NCBI GenBank assembly: GCA_002455655.1
Contig: DKLF01000049.1
Coordinates: forward strand, 1 to 8,361
Reading direction: 5' to 3'
Source of the DNA: Oscillibacter sp. UBA6647
GTDB taxonomy: Bacteria; Bacillota; Clostridia; Oscillospirales; Oscillospiraceae
DNA length: 8,361 nucleotides
Both the position numbers and the translations under genes were made by a program. The notes under the pieces are model-generated. The model was given only the letters and a program-made list of their open reading frames with translations. It ran no database searches and was not told the DNA's origin. This document shows, one piece after another, positions 1 through 5,766 of this stretch (within the stretch, counting starts at the first letter, position 1; each line of letters begins with the position of its first letter).

Positions 1-2361
1 CACCAGAAGCGTGGGGGCCTGCATGATGCGGTATTTCCGGGCAAGGTCCAAATGCTCGCTCACGTCCAGCACTGTGTAGGCAAGTCCCGCCTGTTCAAGG
101 CCTTCTTTGGCGGTTTTGCAGTTGGGGCAGGTTTTGGTGGTGAACAGCAGCAGCTCGTCCACCGCGTCGCGCATGGCCCGCACCGTGGAGCTTTGCTCCG
201 GAGCGGGCTGCTCCGCAGAAGAGGTGGCGGCAAGGCTGGGCACTGGCCGGGCTGTCTGTGGGGCGGGGCTTGGCGCGTGGGGTTTAAAAGCCGTTCCGGG
301 CTCATAAAGTTTGCGGTCTTTGTATTCCTGCGTCTTGCCGTCGTTCCAGTTTTGCACGGGGCGGTAATAGCCGGTGATGCGGCTGTAAACCTCGGCGGGT
401 TTCCCGCAGTGGGGGCAGGTGAAATGCTCACCGGTGAGATACCCATGCTGGGAACAGACGGAATAGGTGGGGGAAAGGGTGTAGTAGGGCAGCTTGAAGT
501 TTTCCGCGATTTTGCGCACCAGCGCGGCAGCGGCTTTCCAGTCCGGCAGCTTTTCGCCCAGAAACGCGTGGAACACGGTGCCGGAGGTATAGAGGGTCTG
601 CAAATCATCTTGCACCGCCAGCGCGTCGAACAAATCCGAGGTGTACCCCACCGGAAGGTGGGAGGAATTGGTGTAATAGGGTGCGTCGCCGGGCTTGGCG
701 GCGGTAATGATGTCTCCGAACCGCTCCGTGTCGTGCTTTGCCAGCCGGTAAGAAGTGGACTCGGCGGGGGTGGCCTCCAGATTGTAAAGGTCGCCGTACT
801 GCTCCTGATAGTCGCTAAGCCGCTGGCGCATATGGTTCAACACATCCTTGGCAAAGGACTGGGCCTCCGGCGCTGTCAGGTCCTTTCGCAGCCATGCGGC
901 ATTCAGCGCCGCCTCGTTCATACCAACAAGGCCGATGGTGGAAAAATGATTGCCAAAGCTGCCAAGATACCGCTGGGTATAGGGGTACAGCCCCGCGTCC
1001 AGCAATTTGGTAATCACCGTGCGCTTGGTGTTCAGGCTGCGGGCGGCCACGTCCATCAGCTTGTCCAGCCGCCGGTAAAAGTCCGCCTCGTCCCGGGCCA
1101 GATACGCAATGCGGGGCAGGTTCACCGTCACCACGCCGACGGACCCGGTGGATTCGCCGGAGCCAAAGTAGCCGCCGGACTTTTTCCGCAGCTCCCGCAA
1201 ATCCAGCCGAAGGCGGCAGCACATGCTGCGCACGTCCGATGGCTCCATGTCGGAATTGATGTAGTTGGAGAAATAGGGCGTTCCGTATTTCCCGGTCATC
1301 TCAAAGAGAAGACGGTTGTTCTCCGTGTCGCTCCAGTCAAAGTCCTTTGTGATGGAGTAGGTGGGAATGGGGTATTGGAAGCCCCGTCCGTCCGCGTCGC
1401 CCTCCACCATGATTTCAATGAAAGCGCGGTTCACCATGTCCATCTCTTTTTTGCAATCCCCGTAAGTAAAGTCCATCTCCCTGCCGCCCACAATGGCGGG
1501 CTGGTTTGCAAGGTCGGTGGGGACGGTCCAGTCTAACGTGATGTTGGAAAACGGAGCCTGCGTGCCCCAGCGGGACGGGGTGTTCACCCCGTACACAAAG
1601 GACTGGATGCACTGCTTCACCTCTTTTTGGGAGAGGTTGTCCGCCCGCACGAAGGGAGCCAGATATGTGTCAAAAGAGGAGAACGCCTGCGCCCCGGCCC
1701 ACTCGTTCTGCATAATTCCAAGGAAGTTTACCATTTGATTGCAAAGGGTGGAGAGATGACTTGCGGGGGAGGAGGTGATCTTGCCGGGAATGCCGCCAAG
1801 GCCCTCCTGAATCAATTGCTTCAGGCTCCACCCGGCACAGTAGCCGGTGAGCATAGACAAATCGTGAATGTGGAGGTCGCCGCTTTTGTGGGCCTGGGCT
1901 ACCTCCGCGTCGTAAATCTCGCTGAGCCAGTAGTTGGCGGTGATGGCCCCGGAGTTGGACAGAATCAGCCCGCCCACGGAGTAGGTGACGGTGGAGTTTT
2001 CCTTCACCCGCCAGTCGTTGATGTGCAGATAGTTGTTCACCAGGTCCTTGTAGTCTAGCACGGTGGAGCCTAAATTCCGGATTTTCTCCCGCTGCTTGCG
2101 GTACAGAATATAGGCCTTGGCAACGTCGCTGTATCCGGCCTTGATGAGGACATTTTCCACGCTGTCCTGAATCTGCTCCACGGAAATGGAGCCGTCCTTG
2201 ATATTGTCCTGATAATCTGCGGTGACCTTCAGCGCCAAAAGATCGATGATGTCGGGGTTGTAGTCCTTTCCCACGGCGTCAAACGCCTTGGTGATGGCTA
2301 CGCTGATCTTGGACAGGGCAAAGTCCACGACCTTGCCGTCCCGCTTCAAAACTCGATACAT
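1..2361 (-). CDS. nrdD: Anaerobic (class III) ribonucleoside-triphosphate reductase with C-terminal redoxin domain; 3' end beyond the window
   Basis: Reduces ribonucleoside triphosphates to deoxyribonucleotides under anoxia, using a glycyl radical installed by NrdG; cytoplasmic. The window holds 787 codons, and the C-terminus is cut by the left edge. In order: an ATP-cone (about residues 3-95, starting MYRVLKRDGKVVDF); the reductase barrel, with HIHDL and C175 in GYCAGWS; M380-C381-C382-R383, where one cysteine is presumably the thiyl-radical residue; GVVTVNLPRIA after it; a zinc site made of C636, H639, C649 and C652; the glycyl-radical site RITGYY with G664; and QNWNDGK. A Pro/Ala/Ser-rich linker (about 692-735) leads to a glutaredoxin/NrdH-like domain with LLLFTTKTCPNCKTAKE (C745, C748) and a QAPT cis-proline loop near residue 783. 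The start at 2361 fits the ATP-cone and has GGGAG 4 nt upstream. An in-frame ATG at 2448 would add 29 unlikely residues. Assignment to NrdD is near certain; the use of dithiol reductant is inferred from the fusion. Confidence 0.97.
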   Translation of the reverse strand, partial: MYRVLKRDGKVVDFALSKISVAITKAFDAVGKDYNPDIIDLLALKVTADYQDNIKDGSISVEQIQDSVENVLIKAGYSDVAKAYILYRKQREKIRNLGSTVLDYKDLVNNYLHINDWRVKENSTVTYSVGGLILSNSGAITANYWLSEIYDAEVAQAHKSGDLHIHDLSMLTGYCAGWSLKQLIQEGLGGIPGKITSSPASHLSTLCNQMVNFLGIMQNEWAGAQAFSSFDTYLAPFVRADNLSQKEVKQCIQSFVYGVNTPSRWGTQAPFSNITLDWTVPTDLANQPAIVGGREMDFTYGDCKKEMDMVNRAFIEIMVEGDADGRGFQYPIPTYSITKDFDWSDTENNRLLFEMTGKYGTPYFSNYINSDMEPSDVRSMCCRLRLDLRELRKKSGGYFGSGESTGSVGVVTVNLPRIAYLARDEADFYRRLDKLMDVAARSLNTKRTVITKLLDAGLYPYTQRYLGSFGNHFSTIGLVGMNEAALNAAWLRKDLTAPEAQSFAKDVLNHMRQRLSDYQEQYGDLYNLEATPAESTSYRLAKHDTERFGDIITAAKPGDAPYYTNSSHLPVGYTSDLFDALAVQDDLQTLYTSGTVFHAFLGEKLPDWKAAAALVRKIAENFKLPYYTLSPTYSVCSQHGYLTGEHFTCPHCGKPAEVYSRITGYYRPVQNWNDGKTQEYKDRKLYEPGTAFKPHAPSPAPQTARPVPSLAATSSAEQPAPEQSSTVRAMRDAVDELLLFTTKTCPNCKTAKEGLEQAGLAYTVLDVSEHLDLARKYRIMQAPTLLV

Positions 2362-2456
2362 ACCGCTCCCACACTCTCTTAAAGTATTCCCGCCCGCGGC
2401 GCCGGACAAACTGCCCTGCCGCCGCCAGCGTATCAAAGATAGGCCCATATACCGTC

Positions 2457-2490
2457 AGAACGGAAAGGCGCCGAAGCGCCCTTCCGTTCT
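2457..2490 (-). promoter_or_regulatory. Strong UUCG-capped hairpin in the nrdD leader
   Basis: Read on the minus strand, 2482-2490 pairs with 2457-2465 (9 bp), then comes one G-U pair (2481/2466), then 2476-2480 pairs with 2467-2471 (5 bp), closed by a cUUCGg tetraloop. The wobble is an A-C mismatch on the plus strand, so the hairpin is better suited to minus-strand RNA, which is the nrdD leader. No T-run follows on the minus strand, so it is not a normal intrinsic terminator there. It lies between the putative NrdR box and the nrdD start, about 95 nt before the ATG. It could affect mRNA stability or leader folding. The structure is clear; its function is unknown. Confidence 0.6.
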
Positions 2491-2529
2491 TATTCTAGCG
2501 GAGCTGCTGGGGGAAGTCAATTAGAAATA

Positions 2530-2545
2530 CCTCTATATCTTGTGG
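2530..2545 (-). promoter_or_regulatory. Putative NrdR operator upstream of nrdD
   Basis: The minus strand reads CCACAAGATATAGAGG. This matches 12 of 16 positions of the palindromic NrdR-box consensus as I remember it (ACACAATATATAGTGT type). NrdR is an ATP-cone zinc-finger repressor of ribonucleotide reductase genes, so the position directly before nrdD fits. The AT-rich stretch around 2530-2565 probably also holds the promoter, but I cannot fix the -35 and -10 hexamers; TATAGA inside the box is the best -10 candidate. The 301 bases between nrdD and nrdG (2362-2664) hold this site, the weaker site at 2572-2587, the hairpin at 2457-2490 and a weak terminator-like element, and no convincing gene. 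Confidence 0.5.
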
Positions 2546-2571
2546 ATTATTTCATAAAAAATGCCAATAAT

Positions 2572-2587
2572 CACCCAGATTTAGTAA
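2572..2587 (-). promoter_or_regulatory. Weak second NrdR-like half of a tandem pair
   Basis: The minus strand reads TTACTAAATCTGGGTG, about half of the NrdR consensus positions. Its start is 42 bp from the better box, close to four helical turns. NrdR boxes usually come in pairs separated by whole turns (about 31-32 bp is the commonest), so the phase is right though the distance is not the usual one. The match could be chance. Confidence 0.2.
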
Positions 2588-2591
2588 AGTT

Positions 2592-2624
2592 AAAAAAGAG
2601 CGCGGCTTCGAAAAAAGTCTCTTT
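2592..2624 (-). terminator. Weak terminator-like element after nrdG
   Basis: About 40 nt after the nrdG stop, the minus strand has AAAGAG (2624-2619) able to pair with CTCTTT (2600-2595), and T residues continue to 2592. The stem is short and AT-rich with an 18-nt loop, so termination would be inefficient. Readthrough from nrdG into nrdD is possible. Confidence 0.25.
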
Positions 2625-2664
2625 ATGTCGAAAGAAGCGAGATTGTGCGAAGTCTTGCGTTGAC

Positions 2665-3363
2665 TCACTCCACGCCCCGGAGAGAAACCTCCCCGTAAAA
2701 AGGGCGGACAGTCTCGGCGAAGGCGCGCATTTCATCGGGGGAGAAGCCGTGCAGTCCGGAGCCAATCAGTTCTCCGGAGTCCATGAAGCTTTGAAGGAAA
2801 TAGCGGCGCGCTCCTTTCAGCCATTGGGCGATGGACAGCAAGTCCGCCGGAGTGTGAAACTCCCGCACCAGCGTGGTACGGAATTCATAGTCCGTCGGGC
2901 CATCCATCAAAAGTGCGGCGCTCTCCGCCACCGGGGAAGTGTCAAAGCCCAAAACGCCCACGGTCAGCGGATATTTGGGCAGGCTGTTTTTGACATCCAT
3001 AGCTATGTAATCAATGCTTCTCGTTTCCAGAAGGGCGCGAAGCCGCTGGGGATAGCAGCCGTTGGTGTCCAGCTTTACCGCAAAGCCCATGGCCTTTACC
3101 CGGGCGGCGAAGTCTGAAAGGTCTTCGTGAAGCAGCGGCTCCCCGCCGGAGAGTACCACCCCGTCCAGCAAGCCCTGCCGGGAGGAAAGAAACGCAAGAA
3201 TTTCCCGTTCCTCATAGTGCTCCCGCGCATTTGCGGGCGCGGTGACCAGACGGGCGTTGTGGCAATAGGGGCAGCGGAGGTTGCATCCTCCGGTGAACAC
3301 CGTTGCCGCCACCTTGCCGGGAAAGTCCACCAGTGACAGCGTTTGCAGCCCGCAGAAGATCAT
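2665..3363 (-). CDS. nrdG: Anaerobic ribonucleoside-triphosphate reductase activating protein, radical SAM (NrdG2 type)
   Basis: A cytoplasmic radical-SAM activase of 232 residues. It cleaves S-adenosylmethionine with a 4Fe-4S cluster and forms the glycyl radical on NrdD. Visible features: the LQTLSLVDFPGKVAATVF N-terminus typical of this activase subfamily; the cluster motif C27-NLR-C31-PY-C34 (CxxxCxxC); SGGEP at 72-76 for SAM binding; and KLDTNG at 97-102. It is longer than the short enterobacterial NrdG and fits the longer clostridial form (TIGR02495-like, from memory). The start at 3363 is set by the family N-terminus and by an ATGA overlap with the stop of the upstream membrane protein, implying translational coupling; GAAGAGG lies about 8 nt upstream. 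An open frame continuing to 3864 is antisense-quality sequence and is not used. nrdD follows downstream on the same strand, which supports the partner assignment. Confidence 0.93.
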   Translation of the reverse strand: MIFCGLQTLSLVDFPGKVAATVFTGGCNLRCPYCHNARLVTAPANAREHYEEREILAFLSSRQGLLDGVVLSGGEPLLHEDLSDFAARVKAMGFAVKLDTNGCYPQRLRALLETRSIDYIAMDVKNSLPKYPLTVGVLGFDTSPVAESAALLMDGPTDYEFRTTLVREFHTPADLLSIAQWLKGARRYFLQSFMDSGELIGSGLHGFSPDEMRAFAETVRPFYGEVSLRGVE

Positions 3364-4196
3364 GGCGACGCCTCTTCTTCCACATCTCCCGTGCGCCTGC
3401 GAATCGGATCGGACCGCAGGGAAAGGAGAAGCCCCAGAAAAAAGAGAACGCAGCCGCCAAGCAGCGCATACTGGGAAAGGCTTCGATTGCCCGCCAGCGC
3501 GGCGGCGCACAGAATGACGCTGCCCCCGGCGAAAAAAGAAAAGACCTGCGCGGACCCGTCCTCGAACGCGAAGGAGGACAGGCGGAAAAAGGCCAGCGCG
3601 GCAAAACCCAGCGACAGCAGCTCCGGCGCATAGGATTCCAGCGCGGGGTTTGCGGCCCGGGTGCGATAGTCCAGCACCAGATGAAACACCAGCGCCACCG
3701 GGGCGGGCAGCAGTAAAATAGGCGGCGCAGCCCTGCGGCGGCGAGAGCGCCGCCCCGCCGCAGCGGAAAAAACAGCGGGCAGCAGACACAGGGCGGACAG
3801 CACCGTCAGCCCGCCGCAGGCCAGCGCAACGCCTGCCGGAGGAGCTCCGCCGCCGGGAAAGCACAGGGGAGCCGAGAGCGCGGCCCGCACCTCTACCACC
3901 CCGGAAAGGGCCAGCAGGAAAACGCCGGACAGCAGCAGGGGGGCGGCCCCCTGTGCAGAAAAGACATCCTGAAACGAACGGGGGTCGGGACGGCGGTCAG
4001 GCAGACGGCGGACCAGCAAAAACAGCGTTACGCCCAAAAAGATCAGCAAAACCCACAGCAGTCGTCCGAAGAGATTTCCGTGGGTACTCAGTCCGGTTTC
4101 CTGAATCAAGTCGGTGCGCGCCTGCGCCAGCCGCAGAAAAAAAGCCGCCGCGCCGCCCGACGCCGCCAGAGCAGCCATAGCCGTGGTGTGTTTCAT
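3360..4196 (-). CDS. Unrecognised polytopic membrane protein coupled to nrdG
   Basis: I do not recognise this 278-residue protein. It is very hydrophobic, with about eight likely membrane segments at roughly residues 5-24, 43-62, 85-103, 120-145, 155-175, 190-207, 214-232 and 238-257. A basic loop (GRRSRRRR) sits after the fourth segment, and the C-terminal tail is charged, ending EEEASP. No catalytic motif, cysteine cluster or nucleotide-binding motif is apparent. The start at 4196 has an excellent Shine-Dalgarno, GAGGAGG, 6 nt upstream. The same frame stays open upstream to a GTG at 4313, but that part lies in a hairpin-rich leader and lacks the membrane character. Its stop overlaps the nrdG start by 4 bp, so the two are almost certainly co-translated. 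A membrane role tied to anaerobic nucleotide reduction, or simple co-transcription, are both possible. Confidence 0.85.
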   Translation of the reverse strand: MKHTTAMAALAASGGAAAFFLRLAQARTDLIQETGLSTHGNLFGRLLWVLLIFLGVTLFLLVRRLPDRRPDPRSFQDVFSAQGAAPLLLSGVFLLALSGVVEVRAALSAPLCFPGGGAPPAGVALACGGLTVLSALCLLPAVFSAAAGRRSRRRRAAPPILLLPAPVALVFHLVLDYRTRAANPALESYAPELLSLGFAALAFFRLSSFAFEDGSAQVFSFFAGGSVILCAAALAGNRSLSQYALLGGCVLFFLGLLLSLRSDPIRRRTGDVEEEASP

Positions 4197-4396
4197 CCGG
4201 GGCCTCCTCAAAAGCCGGGACGTTGCGCCCGGCACAATTTGTAAATAGTTCCGCGTCTGCCCGATCATACCGGGCCTGTATGGTAGGCAAATATCCTTCG
4301 TTCCCCTCCGCACAGAGGGCTGGGGGGTTCTTTTCGGAGGAGCTGCGCCCGTGCGGGTTCCCGACGCGGCCTGCCGATTCCACCGGGGAGTGATCT
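4197..4396 (-). promoter_or_regulatory. Structured 5' leader of the membrane protein-nrdG unit
   Basis: From the predicted transcription start (about 4396) to the ATG is about 200 nt with several minus-strand hairpins: CCCTC/GAGGG near 4308-4325, GCCCG/CGGGC at 4275-4259, and GCCGGG/CCCGGC at 4233-4214. The last is followed by four Ts (4213-4210) and then directly by the GAGGAGG ribosome-binding site. The 5' arm of the middle hairpin (GCCCGG, 4275-4270) is also complementary to the 5' arm of the last (CCGGGC, 4232-4227). Two alternative folds are therefore possible, the layout expected of an attenuator or riboswitch. I could not match it to any riboswitch class I know. Confidence 0.4.
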
Positions 4397-4402
4397 GGGG
4401 CC

Positions 4403-4431
4403 ATTATACGCCAGCGGCGGCGGTTTGTCCA
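4403..4431 (-). promoter_or_regulatory. SigA-type promoter for the membrane protein-nrdG unit
   Basis: On the minus strand, -35 TGGACA (4431-4426), a 17-bp spacer and a perfect -10 TATAAT (4408-4403). Transcription should begin near 4396 and run leftward into the structured leader. Confidence 0.75.
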
Positions 4432-4465
4432 CACCGCGACGGGGAAAACGCACCAGCCCGCACGG

Positions 4466-4494
4466 TTGCCGTTTCGGACAATCCGTGGTATAAT
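4466..4494 (+). promoter_or_regulatory. SigA-type promoter upstream of spoIID
   Basis: -35 TTGCCG (4466-4471), a 17-bp spacer and a perfect -10 TATAAT (4489-4494). The start should be near 4501, giving a leader of about 157 nt before spoIID. The -35 elements of this promoter and of the leftward one are only about 34 bp apart, so they form a compact divergent pair. A SigE promoter would be expected for spoIID; I found no convincing one. Confidence 0.7.
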
Positions 4495-4500
4495 CAAACG

Positions 4501-4657
4501 CCGTAAAATTCGACAGTTTATGCGCAGGACTGTTTTTTATCTTCCGCGCATATGCTGAAGAAACCACGGATTGCGGGCGTGCTTCGATCAATTTACGGAA
4601 AGTGTACAGGCTGTTCAAGAGGTGAATGCCTTTTGAACAAGCGGGAAAGGAAACAAG
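4501..4657 (+). promoter_or_regulatory. spoIID 5' leader with alternative hairpins
   Basis: TATGCGC (4519-4525) plus GGA (4527-4529) can pair with TCC (4543-4545) plus GCGCATA (4546-4552), a 10-bp stem with one bulge. This excludes a smaller stem, ACAGT (4513-4517) with ACTGT (4529-4533), which is followed by five Ts (4534-4538) like a weak terminator. Further down, an 11-codon open frame (4626-4661, MPFEQAGKETR) has its TGA overlapping the spoIID ATG. The pairings are visible; any regulatory role is speculative. Confidence 0.3.
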
Positions 4658-5680
4658 ATGAGACGGTATCTGGGCATGTCGGCGGTGCTGCTGGGCCTGC
4701 TTTTTTTGCTGCCGCTGATTACCGTGACGACCCATGTGGTCCGGCGGGAGGCGGAGGCGGGGACGAAGCGGGAGCTGAAGCCGAAAGAGCCGGAAATAGA
4801 GCTGCTTCCTCAAGGGGAGACGGACGGGTCCTACACCATCCGCGTTCTGCTGGGGGACGAGGTGAAAACCATGACCATGGGGGAATATCTTCAGGGCGTG
4901 GTGCGGGCGGAGATGCCCGCCTCCTTCGAGCAGCAGGCCCTGTGCGCCCAAGCCGTGGCGGCACGGACCTATACGATGTATAAGATGGCTTCCGGGGGAA
5001 ACCACGGCGACACGGCGGATGTCTGCGGCGATCATACCTGTTGTCAGGCGTATCTTGATAAGGAAACCGCCGCGTCCAACTGGGGAGACAATGCGAAGGC
5101 ATACGAAGCAAAGGTGGAAAACGCCGTCTCGCTTACCGACGGGCAGACGATTCTGTACGGCGGGCAGCCCATCCTGGCAGTATTTCACTCCTCCTCTGCC
5201 GGGACCACAAAACGGGCGGGAGAGGTATGGAGCAGCGATCTGCCCTATCTCCAGAGTGTGGAAAGCCCAGAGGGCGAGGGCGTCCCCAATTATTACAGTC
5301 GGGCGGAGTTTACTCCAACGGGGTTTAAAGAGCTGTTTCTGGCCGCGTATCCGGAGGCGGACCTGTCCGGCTCCGCCTCGGGCTGGATGAAGGATTGGAT
5401 CGTTGGCGAGGACAGCAATGTGGAGTCCGTCACTGTGGGCGGCATCAGCGTCCGGGGGACAAAGCTGCGCACTATTTTCTCCTTGCGCTCTTCCACCTTT
5501 GAAGCGGAAGTGCAGGACGGGAAAATCGTCTTCTTCGTCACCGGGTACGGCCACGGCGTGGGGATGAGCCAATATGGCGCCCAGCAGATGGCAAAGGACG
5601 GCAAGGACTGGAAGGAGATCATCACCCACTACTATACCGGCGTCACCGTGGCGGTGCACACGCCGGAGCGGTTGTCGTAA
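4658..5680 (+). CDS. spoIID: Stage II sporulation protein D, peptidoglycan lytic transglycosylase
   Basis: A membrane-anchored SpoIID/LytB-family enzyme of 340 residues, close to the usual length of about 340. With SpoIIP and SpoIIM it thins septal peptidoglycan so that the mother cell can engulf the forespore. An N-terminal membrane anchor spans about residues 5-25. The core has GEYLQGVVRAEMP, with the expected catalytic glutamate E85, followed by QALCAQAVAARTYT (92-105). A metal-site region DVCGDHTCCQAY follows (H116, C123, H126, C128, C129). Then come FHSSSAGTT (176-184), RGTKLRTIFSLRSS, and the C-terminal hallmark GYGHGVGMSQYGAQQMA (297-312), ending with ITHYYTG. The start at 4658 has AAAGGA 6 nt upstream and directly precedes the anchor. 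The gene stands alone between a divergent promoter and a terminator. A non-sporulation SpoIID-domain paralogue is the main alternative. Confidence 0.93.
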   Translation: MRRYLGMSAVLLGLLFLLPLITVTTHVVRREAEAGTKRELKPKEPEIELLPQGETDGSYTIRVLLGDEVKTMTMGEYLQGVVRAEMPASFEQQALCAQAVAARTYTMYKMASGGNHGDTADVCGDHTCCQAYLDKETAASNWGDNAKAYEAKVENAVSLTDGQTILYGGQPILAVFHSSSAGTTKRAGEVWSSDLPYLQSVESPEGEGVPNYYSRAEFTPTGFKELFLAAYPEADLSGSASGWMKDWIVGEDSNVESVTVGGISVRGTKLRTIFSLRSSTFEAEVQDGKIVFFVTGYGHGVGMSQYGAQQMAKDGKDWKEIITHYYTGVTVAVHTPERLS

Positions 5681-5683
5681 TAA

Positions 5684-5720
5684 AAAAGAGCTTGAGGACG
5701 TAAAATCCTCAAGCTCTTTT
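5684..5720. terminator. Bidirectional intrinsic terminator between spoIID and the ABC operon
   Basis: A perfect 15-bp stem (5684-5698 with 5706-5720) around a 7-nt loop, beginning four bases after the spoIID stop. The arms are AAAAGAGCTTGAGGA and its complement. The minus-strand side ends in six Ts, and the plus-strand side ends in four Ts followed by a second T-run after GGC. It serves the two converging transcripts and is probably more efficient for the leftward ABC operon. Confidence 0.92.
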
Positions 5721-5766
5721 GGCTTTTGAAAAGGCGCGCAGGGGGACCGGAGATCATTCCTGCCGC

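Noticed and set aside
52..1536. Long plus-strand open frame opposite nrdD (494 codons)
   Set aside because: It is antisense to a well-supported nrdD frame, has no recognisable domain and has the Gly/Val/His-rich make-up typical of a GC-rich shadow frame.
2446..2448. Alternative upstream ATG for nrdD
   Set aside because: It would add 29 residues unlike any ATP-cone N-terminus and lacks a ribosome-binding site; the start at 2361 fits the family.
2457..2490. Hairpin in the nrdD leader as an intrinsic terminator
   Set aside because: No T-run follows it on the minus strand, and on the plus strand it has only a broken T-rich stretch and no gene to terminate.
3364..3864. N-terminal extension of the nrdG frame
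   Set aside because: This part overlaps the membrane protein gene and is Arg/Gly/Ala-rich; the radical-SAM protein begins naturally at 3363.
4220..4396. Known riboswitch (cobalamin, ZTP, THF, guanidine) or T-box before the membrane protein gene
   Set aside because: I looked for the hallmark conserved stretches of these classes and did not find them, so no class is assigned.
4552..4983. Plus-strand open frame beginning MLKKPRIAGVL with cysteines
   Set aside because: It overlaps spoIID in another frame for most of its length and has no ribosome-binding site before its ATG.
4265..5659. Long minus-strand open frame opposite spoIID (464 codons)
   Set aside because: spoIID on the other strand has clear family motifs throughout. 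The antisense frame has none and runs through the terminator-free promoter region.
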